DNA from: UTCHB3 sp964431385
Lineage (GTDB): Bacteria > Bacteroidota > Ignavibacteria > Ignavibacteriales > Ignavibacteriaceae
Direction: 5' to 3'
Assembly: GCA_964431385.1 (NCBI GenBank)
Contig: CAYSJM010000040.1
Coordinates: 1 to 29,051, forward strand
Length of the DNA stretch: 29,051 bases
Position numbers and translations under genes: made by a program. This document shows, piece after piece, positions 24,953-29,051 of this stretch. Under the pieces are notes generated by a model. It was not told where the DNA came from and made no database searches. It was given only the letters and a program-made list of their open reading frames with translations. Numbering within the stretch: the stretch's first letter is position 1; each line of letters opens with the position of its first letter.

Positions 24953-25717
24953 ATGTACGATATAGAATTGACTCAACTGATCGAAGCGGGTGCGCATTTC
25001 GGTCACCTTACTCGCCGTTGGAATCCAAAGATGAAACCCTACATCTTTATGGAGAAAAACGGAATCCATATTATAGATCTGAACAAGACAAAAAAAATGA
25101 TCACCGAGGCAGCGGTTGCTTTAGGTGAAGTGGTTGCACAAGGCAACAAAGTCTTGTTTATTGGTACCAAGAAGCAAGCCAAAAACATAATCGAGACAGA
25201 AGCAAGAAATTGTGGAATGAACTGGGTTACCGAAAGATGGCTCGGCGGAATGCTTACCAACTTTTCAACAATTAGAAAAAGTGTAAAAAGACTCCAGCAG
25301 ATTGAGAGACAGGAGACTGACGGTACTTTTGAGAAAATCACCAAAAAAGAGCGTCTCTTCCTCACTCGCGAAAAAGACAAGTTAAGAAAAATACTTGAAG
25401 GCGTCGAGTCGATGAACAAACTCCCCGGAGCAGTTTTCATCGTAGATGTGAAAAAAGAATCCATTGCAGTTAAAGAAGCCAAAAGGTTAGACATCCCAGT
25501 CTTCGCCATGGTTGATACAAACTGCGATCCTGATTTGATCGATTATGTAATTCCTGCTAATGATGATGCTGTAAAAACCATTGAACTTGTTATCAAGACC
25601 ATGGTTGAAGCTGCAAAAGAAGCCGGTATAAGAGCTAAAGAACAAAAAGCTGAAGCCGCTGCTGAATCTGAAAGAGTAAGAAAAGAACAAGACAAGACCG
25701 AACAGGACTCAAAATAA
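24953..25717 (+). CDS. rpsB: Small-subunit ribosomal protein S2
   Basis: This 254-residue 30S protein joins late at the body-head junction. Signatures present: EAGAHFGHLTRRWNPKMKPYIF, GIHIIDLNKT, LFIGTKKQAKNII, TERWLGGMLTNFSTI, LPGAVFIVDVKKE and VFAMVDTNCDPDLIDYVIPANDDA. The C-terminus is a charged, Ala/Glu/Lys-rich tail from about residue 225, usual in this group. The SD AGGAG is five bases before the ATG. It is followed after 24 bases by tsf, the near-universal S2-EF-Ts pair. The leader carries a long stem-loop that may control translation. Confidence 0.98.
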   Translation: MYDIELTQLIEAGAHFGHLTRRWNPKMKPYIFMEKNGIHIIDLNKTKKMITEAAVALGEVVAQGNKVLFIGTKKQAKNIIETEARNCGMNWVTERWLGGMLTNFSTIRKSVKRLQQIERQETDGTFEKITKKERLFLTREKDKLRKILEGVESMNKLPGAVFIVDVKKESIAVKEAKRLDIPVFAMVDTNCDPDLIDYVIPANDDAVKTIELVIKTMVEAAKEAGIRAKEQKAEAAAESERVRKEQDKTEQDSK

Positions 25718-25741
25718 TAAAAAACAAGGATTAGACTTAGA

Positions 25742-26602
25742 ATGAATATTACCGCAGCACAAGTAAACGAACTTAGAGGTAGAACTGGTGCCGGAATTCT
25801 TGACTGTAAAAAAGCCCTCGTTGAATCACAAGGAGATATGGATAAAGCCATTGATTACTTGAGAAAAAAAGGTGCAGCAATGGCAGCCAAAAGAGCTGAC
25901 AGAAGTGCAAACGAAGGAAGAATTTCAGCAAAAGTTTCTGATGATAAAAAATATGGTGTTTTGGTTGAAGTAAACTGCGAAACCGACTTTGTGGCAAAAT
26001 CTGATGATTTTGTTGCTTTTTCGAAGCAGGTTACAGATATCGCATTTTCAAAGAAGATCAAAAGTTCTGCAGAATTGGTTGAATCAACTCCTGAATTTAG
26101 TGATCTCTTAAATGAACTGACTGCCAAAATCGGCGAAAAACTTGAAGTATCAAGAATTGCATTCCTTGAAACTCCAAACGGGATAATAGATTACTATATC
26201 CATTATGGTGACAAGCTTGGTGCACTTGTAAGATTCGACAATGTAACCGCTGAAGTGGCACCTGCCATAGCTCATGCAGCCCAGGATGTTGCAAAACAGA
26301 TCGCAGCAATGAGCCCAGTCGCAGTAAAAAGAGATAGTGTTCCGGCTGACCTTATTGAAAAAGAGCTCGAAATCTATAAAGAGCAATTCCGTAAGGAAGG
26401 TAAACCTGAAGATAAAATCGATTTTATTGCAAAGAACAAACTTGGCAAATACTTTGAAGAAGTAGCACTCTACGAACAGTCTTTCTTCCGTGATGATAAA
26501 AAGACAGTTGGTGCTTTTCTTGATGAAGTAAATAAATCCAATAGTTCTAAAATCGAAGTTGATTCTTTTGTTAGATTCAATCTCGGCGACAGCTCAAAGT
26601 AG
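25742..26602 (+). CDS. tsf: Translation elongation factor Ts
   Basis: This 286-residue cytoplasmic factor releases GDP from EF-Tu. The N-terminal UBA-like domain carries the hallmark ELRGRTGAGILDCKKAL, followed by MDKAIDYLRKKGAA and the core motif VEVNCETDFVAKSDDF, whose TDFV contacts EF-Tu. The two dimer-like subdomains follow (ALVRFDN...AHAAQDVAKQIAAMSP), and the protein ends with the coiled-coil and C-terminal module. Its length is normal for the phylum. AAGGA lies 11 bases before the ATG. It ends 21 bases before a strong terminator, so the rpsB-tsf transcript probably stops there rather than continuing fully into pyrH. Confidence 0.98.
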   Translation: MNITAAQVNELRGRTGAGILDCKKALVESQGDMDKAIDYLRKKGAAMAAKRADRSANEGRISAKVSDDKKYGVLVEVNCETDFVAKSDDFVAFSKQVTDIAFSKKIKSSAELVESTPEFSDLLNELTAKIGEKLEVSRIAFLETPNGIIDYYIHYGDKLGALVRFDNVTAEVAPAIAHAAQDVAKQIAAMSPVAVKRDSVPADLIEKELEIYKEQFRKEGKPEDKIDFIAKNKLGKYFEEVALYEQSFFRDDKKTVGAFLDEVNKSNSSKIEVDSFVRFNLGDSSK

Positions 26603-26622
26603 TCGTTCAATAAATAACTTGT

Positions 26623-26653
26623 AAAGGTCTTAAGTCTCTTAAGACCTTTTTTT
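26623..26653 (+). terminator. Intrinsic terminator between tsf and pyrH
   Basis: AAAGGTCTTAAG (26623-26634) pairs perfectly with CTTAAGACCTTT (26638-26649), a 12-bp stem with a TCT loop, and T's run to 26653. Only 23 bases then separate it from the pyrH ATG, and no clear promoter lies in that gap, so partial readthrough (attenuation) of pyrH is likely. Confidence 0.93.
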
Positions 26654-26676
26654 ATATAAAACAGGAGAAGAAAAAG

Positions 26677-27399
26677 ATGTCATCAGCTAAATTTCGCAGA
26701 GTCTTACTGAAGTTGAGTGGTGAGTCGTTAATGGGCACCAAGGGATTCGGAATTGATCCTGAAATGCTCAAATTTTTTGCAGAAGAGATTAAAACCATAC
26801 ATAATATCGGCGTTCAGGTTGGAATAGTGATTGGTGGTGGGAACATTTTTAGAGGACTTGCAGCCGAGGGTCAAGGAATTGACCGAGTTACAGGTGATCT
26901 AATGGGGATGCTGGCGACCACAATAAATTCGCTTGCACTTCAAAACGCAATTGAAAAAGCGGGTGTCTTTTCTCGATTGATGACCGCTATAAAGATGGAT
27001 GAAATTGCAGAGCCTTACATAAGAAGAAGAGCAATTAGACATCTCGAAAAAGGAAGAGTTGTAATATTTTCGGCAGGCACCGGTCACCCTTATTTCAGCA
27101 CCGATACAGCGGCTGCACTTCGTGCAGTTGAGATTGAAGCAGATGTTATAATAAAAGGAACCCGTGTTGATGGAGTGTTCGACTCAGATCCGGAAAAAAA
27201 TCCCGATGCAAAACAATTCGAAGGCATCAGTTATCTCGATGTGATGAATAAAAATCTTCGAGTCATGGATTTAACGGCAATTAGTCTCTGCCAGGAGAAT
27301 GATCTTCCACTACAAATATTCAATATGAACATTACGGGCAATTTATTGCGTGTGGTTATGGGAGAAAATATCGGTACATTTGTAAATCATACTGGTTAA
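26677..27399 (+). CDS. pyrH: Uridylate kinase (UMP kinase)
   Basis: This 240-residue enzyme phosphorylates UMP to UDP with ATP, feeding pyrimidine nucleotides and, through UDP-sugars, cell-envelope glycans. The amino-acid-kinase fold motifs are intact: RVLLKLSGESLMG (ATP/phosphate loop), VGIVIGGGNIFRG, the GDLMGMLATTINSLAL helix, VIFSAGTGHPYFSTDTAAALRA and IKGTRVDGVFDSDPEKNPDA. Bacterial PyrH enzymes are hexamers controlled by GTP and UTP. AGGAG lies nine bases before the ATG. The gene sits behind a terminator and before frr, in the classic rpsB-tsf-pyrH-frr order. Confidence 0.97.
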   Translation: MSSAKFRRVLLKLSGESLMGTKGFGIDPEMLKFFAEEIKTIHNIGVQVGIVIGGGNIFRGLAAEGQGIDRVTGDLMGMLATTINSLALQNAIEKAGVFSRLMTAIKMDEIAEPYIRRRAIRHLEKGRVVIFSAGTGHPYFSTDTAAALRAVEIEADVIIKGTRVDGVFDSDPEKNPDAKQFEGISYLDVMNKNLRVMDLTAISLCQENDLPLQIFNMNITGNLLRVVMGENIGTFVNHTG

Positions 27400-27410
27400 A
27401 AGTAAATTTG
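27379..27410 (+). promoter_or_regulatory. Bacteroidetes-type promoter for frr
   Basis: TTTG at 27379-27382 is followed after exactly 20 bases by TAAATTTG at 27403-27410, a full match to the TTTG-N20-TAnnTTTG consensus. It straddles the pyrH stop codon and would start transcription near 27417, about 30 bases before the frr ATG. This suggests frr and perhaps the Omp85 gene have their own promoter. Confidence 0.6.
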
Positions 27411-27445
27411 TTTTTTAAAATCAGTAAATTTAGAACAGGTTTGAA

Positions 27446-28000
27446 ATGGAACAATTAATTAAAGAGGCCTCACTCAAAATGAACAAGTCGATTGAGGCAT
27501 TCAGACATGAATTGGCAAAGGTTCGTACCGGAAAAGCAACCACTGCAATTCTGGACGGAATAAAGGTTGATTATTATGGAACACCAACTGCACTAAAACA
27601 GGTCGCAAATGTGAGCGTTCTCGATGCTCATACACTCTCGATTTCACCTTGGGACAGAAGTTCTATTCAGGCAATCGATAAGGCGATACTCCAGGCTGAT
27701 CTTGGTCTCAATCCCGTGAATGATGGCATTACAATTAAAGTTCCGATTCCCCCTCTTACCGAGGAGAGAAGGAAGGAATTTGTTAAACTTGTTAAGAAGT
27801 TTGGTGAAGAAGCAAAGATTGCGATAAGGAACATTCGTCGCGATGCAAACGAGCATCTGAAGAAAAAACAAAAAGACGATAAACTTTCGGAGGACCTGCT
27901 AAAGGAAGCTGAAGCAAAAGTTCAAAAATCGACAAATGATCACATCACAGAGATTGATCAGATTATCGTTCACAAAGAAAAAGAGATAATGGAAGTCTAG
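27446..28000 (+). CDS. frr: Ribosome recycling factor
   Basis: This 184-residue tRNA-shaped factor splits post-termination ribosomes together with EF-G. Conserved blocks are present: AFRHELAKVRTGKATTAILDGIKVDYYGTPTALKQVANV, SISPWDRSSIQAIDKAI, DLGLNPVNDGITIKVPIPPLTEERRKEFVKLVKKFGEEAKIAIRNIRRDA and a long helical tail. Its length is the family norm. It lies 46 bases after pyrH in conserved order, and a separate promoter candidate overlaps the pyrH end. The SD is weak (CAGG about eight bases before the ATG). Confidence 0.98.
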   Translation: MEQLIKEASLKMNKSIEAFRHELAKVRTGKATTAILDGIKVDYYGTPTALKQVANVSVLDAHTLSISPWDRSSIQAIDKAILQADLGLNPVNDGITIKVPIPPLTEERRKEFVKLVKKFGEEAKIAIRNIRRDANEHLKKKQKDDKLSEDLLKEAEAKVQKSTNDHITEIDQIIVHKEKEIMEV

Positions 28001-28019
28001 CCCGAGCTAAATTTTAACG

Positions 28020-28057
28020 GCTGTCTTAAATGTTCGAAATACAGCATTTAAGACAGC
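28020..28057. repeat. 13-bp inverted repeat between frr and the Omp85 gene
   Basis: GCTGTCTTAAATG (28020-28032) is perfectly complementary to CATTTAAGACAGC (28045-28057) around a 12-base loop. No T run follows on either strand, so it is not a standard intrinsic terminator. It lies 19 bases after frr and 37 bases before the TTG start of the Omp85 gene. It could be a Rho-assisted 3' end, an mRNA-stability hairpin or a palindromic operator. Confidence 0.6.
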
Positions 28058-28085
28058 ACCTCAAAATAAATATAAATTTCCTCCC

Positions 28086-28089
28086 GGAG
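28086..28089 (+). promoter_or_regulatory. SD deciding the Omp85 TTG start
   Basis: GGAG lies five bases before TTG 28095. That start gives a clean signal peptide, whereas the first in-frame ATG comes after the signal sequence (in DEMQFEL), which supports the TTG. Confidence 0.65.
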
Positions 28090-28094
28090 AGCTT

Positions 28095-29051
28095 TTGAAG
28101 ATAAGCTGCTGGCTTTTCTGTTTAATTTTTCTTCTCACCTTGTCACTTAAGGCCCAGGATGAGATGCAGTTCGAATTGACTAAAATCAACTTTGAAGGGA
28201 ATTCCAACATTCCTTCAAAAGTTCTTTCCTCAATTTTAAAGTCAAAAGAATCTCCCAATAACATTTTTCAGTTTATCAATAAATTCACATCTCTTGGTGC
28301 TCCGCCGGTCTATATCGATTTTAGCCTGGTTGAAACAGACACGAGAAATATTACGGCATTATACAATTCGAGAGGTTTCTTTAAAACCAGTGTTGACTAC
28401 TATTATTCTCTCGATTCAGCAAATTTATCCGCAGATTTAACCTATCTGGTTGCCGAAGGCCCTCAAGCAGTGATGGGGAAGGTGAAATTACACGGACTAA
28501 GTGAATACCCGCAAAGTGATTATTGGCAAATTAATGATCGTGTTTTAGTTCGCGAAGGGCAGGCATATTCACAAGACAAGGTATTGGAATCGATCAATGG
28601 TGTACTGATCTATCTAAAGTCGCAGGGATACCTGCTTTCAAACTACGATAGTACAGTCGTCGTAAAGGATACACTTATTGACAGGGCTTATGTTGATATT
28701 TTCTTTTCACTCGGCAAAAAATATTACATCGACTCTGTACAAGTTTCCACAGGTGGTCCGGGTAAAAGTGATGTAGATGATGATATGCTACGGGACCTGA
28801 CAGGTATCTCACCCGGAGAAATATTCGATATTACGAAGATAACTCAGGCACAGGTCCGTCTTTACAGAACCGGTCTCTTCAGTTATGTTAGAATATACCC
28901 CGGACTGGATGGGATAAAAGAATCATCAGTGCCGGTAAAGTTGGATGGAAATATTGCAATGATGAACGACTTAAACCCTGAGTTGATCATGAACAATATT
29001 CAAAATGCATTCAATTTTGGTGTGGGTCTCGAGTTTAACAGGAAAAACTTT
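28095..29051 (+). CDS. Omp85-family outer-membrane assembly protein (BamA/TamA-like), 5' part
   Basis: The open frame runs from a TTG behind a GGAG SD to the last base of the window (319 codons, no stop); the 3' part is missing. A signal peptide (KISCWLFCLIFLLTLSLKAQ) is followed by POTRA-like repeats. The first is ELTKINFEGNSNIPSKVL with a following YNSRGFFKTSVDYYYSL. The second starts near residue 126 (MGKVKLHGLSEYP; INGVLIYLKSQGYLLSNYDS). The third is near 211-275 (YYIDSVQVSTGG; RLYRTGLFSYVRIYPG). The segment LxxxGxF/GY between helix and strand is the POTRA hallmark. NFGVGLEFNRKNF at the end looks like the first barrel strand. Such proteins insert or export beta-barrel proteins at the outer membrane. 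BamA versus TamA-like cannot be settled without the rest. It could share the frr transcript. Confidence 0.85.
   Translation, partial: MKISCWLFCLIFLLTLSLKAQDEMQFELTKINFEGNSNIPSKVLSSILKSKESPNNIFQFINKFTSLGAPPVYIDFSLVETDTRNITALYNSRGFFKTSVDYYYSLDSANLSADLTYLVAEGPQAVMGKVKLHGLSEYPQSDYWQINDRVLVREGQAYSQDKVLESINGVLIYLKSQGYLLSNYDSTVVVKDTLIDRAYVDIFFSLGKKYYIDSVQVSTGGPGKSDVDDDMLRDLTGISPGEIFDITKITQAQVRLYRTGLFSYVRIYPGLDGIKESSVPVKLDGNIAMMNDLNPELIMNNIQNAFNFGVGLEFNRKNF

Noticed and set aside
25039..25509. 156-codon minus-strand frame inside rpsB
   Set aside because: It is a shadow of the S2 gene, which is fully supported by conserved motifs.

Overview
The window looks like a chromosomal piece of an AT-rich, Gram-negative bacterium of the Ignavibacteriota/Chlorobi side of the FCB group. 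The evidence is two proteins with type IX secretion (T9SS) type A C-terminal sorting domains (NYPNPF motifs), a gingipain-family (C25) PorU-like peptidase, a group II geranylgeranylglyceryl phosphate synthase-like gene, and candidate promoters of the Bacteroidetes type (TTTG / TAnnTTTG). Shine-Dalgarno (SD) motifs are nevertheless clear in front of rplM, rpsI, rpsB, pyrH and the Omp85 gene. The taxonomic call is inference from gene content, not from a database comparison.

Layout. (1) 1-544: the 3' end of a 23S rRNA gene, a 5S rRNA gene and an intrinsic terminator, the tail of an rRNA operon. (2) 637-1775: two exported thioredoxin-fold proteins, a PRX-like lipoprotein and a TlpA-like CXXC protein. 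(3) 1777-6362: two divergently transcribed, secreted Asp-box (BNR/Ycf48-like) repeat proteins, each ending in a T9SS sorting domain. (4) 6363-6566: a small five-cysteine protein on the minus strand. (5) 6633-7379: a GGGPS/PcrB-family prenyltransferase.

(6) 7393-23775: an envelope glycan locus. It holds a GT-C membrane glycosyltransferase, a Wzx-like flippase and a GT-A-type glycosyltransferase in overlapping order, then the large C25 PorU-like peptidase. Three more polytopic membrane proteins of GT-C type follow; two of them are paralogues on the minus strand flanking one on the plus strand. A GT-B glycosyltransferase and an NAD-dependent sugar epimerase/dehydratase close the locus. In T9SS bacteria PorU cleaves the sorting domain and can join cargo to a surface glycolipid, so glycan assembly genes, a sortase-like peptidase and T9SS cargo in one window make a coherent, unproven story about making and decorating surface proteins.

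(7) 24021-29051: a housekeeping run rplM-rpsI, rpsB-tsf, pyrH, frr and then the 5' part of an Omp85 (BamA/TamA-like) outer-membrane assembly gene that runs off the window. This part has regulatory structure: a promoter before rplM, a long stem-loop in the rpsB leader, a 12-bp-stem terminator between tsf and pyrH, a promoter before frr and a 13-bp inverted repeat before the Omp85 gene. Two genes here start with TTG behind a good SD.

No tRNA gene, CRISPR array, insertion sequence or phage gene was seen. No gene-free stretch exceeds 300 bases; the longest is 23776-24020, described with the rplM promoter.
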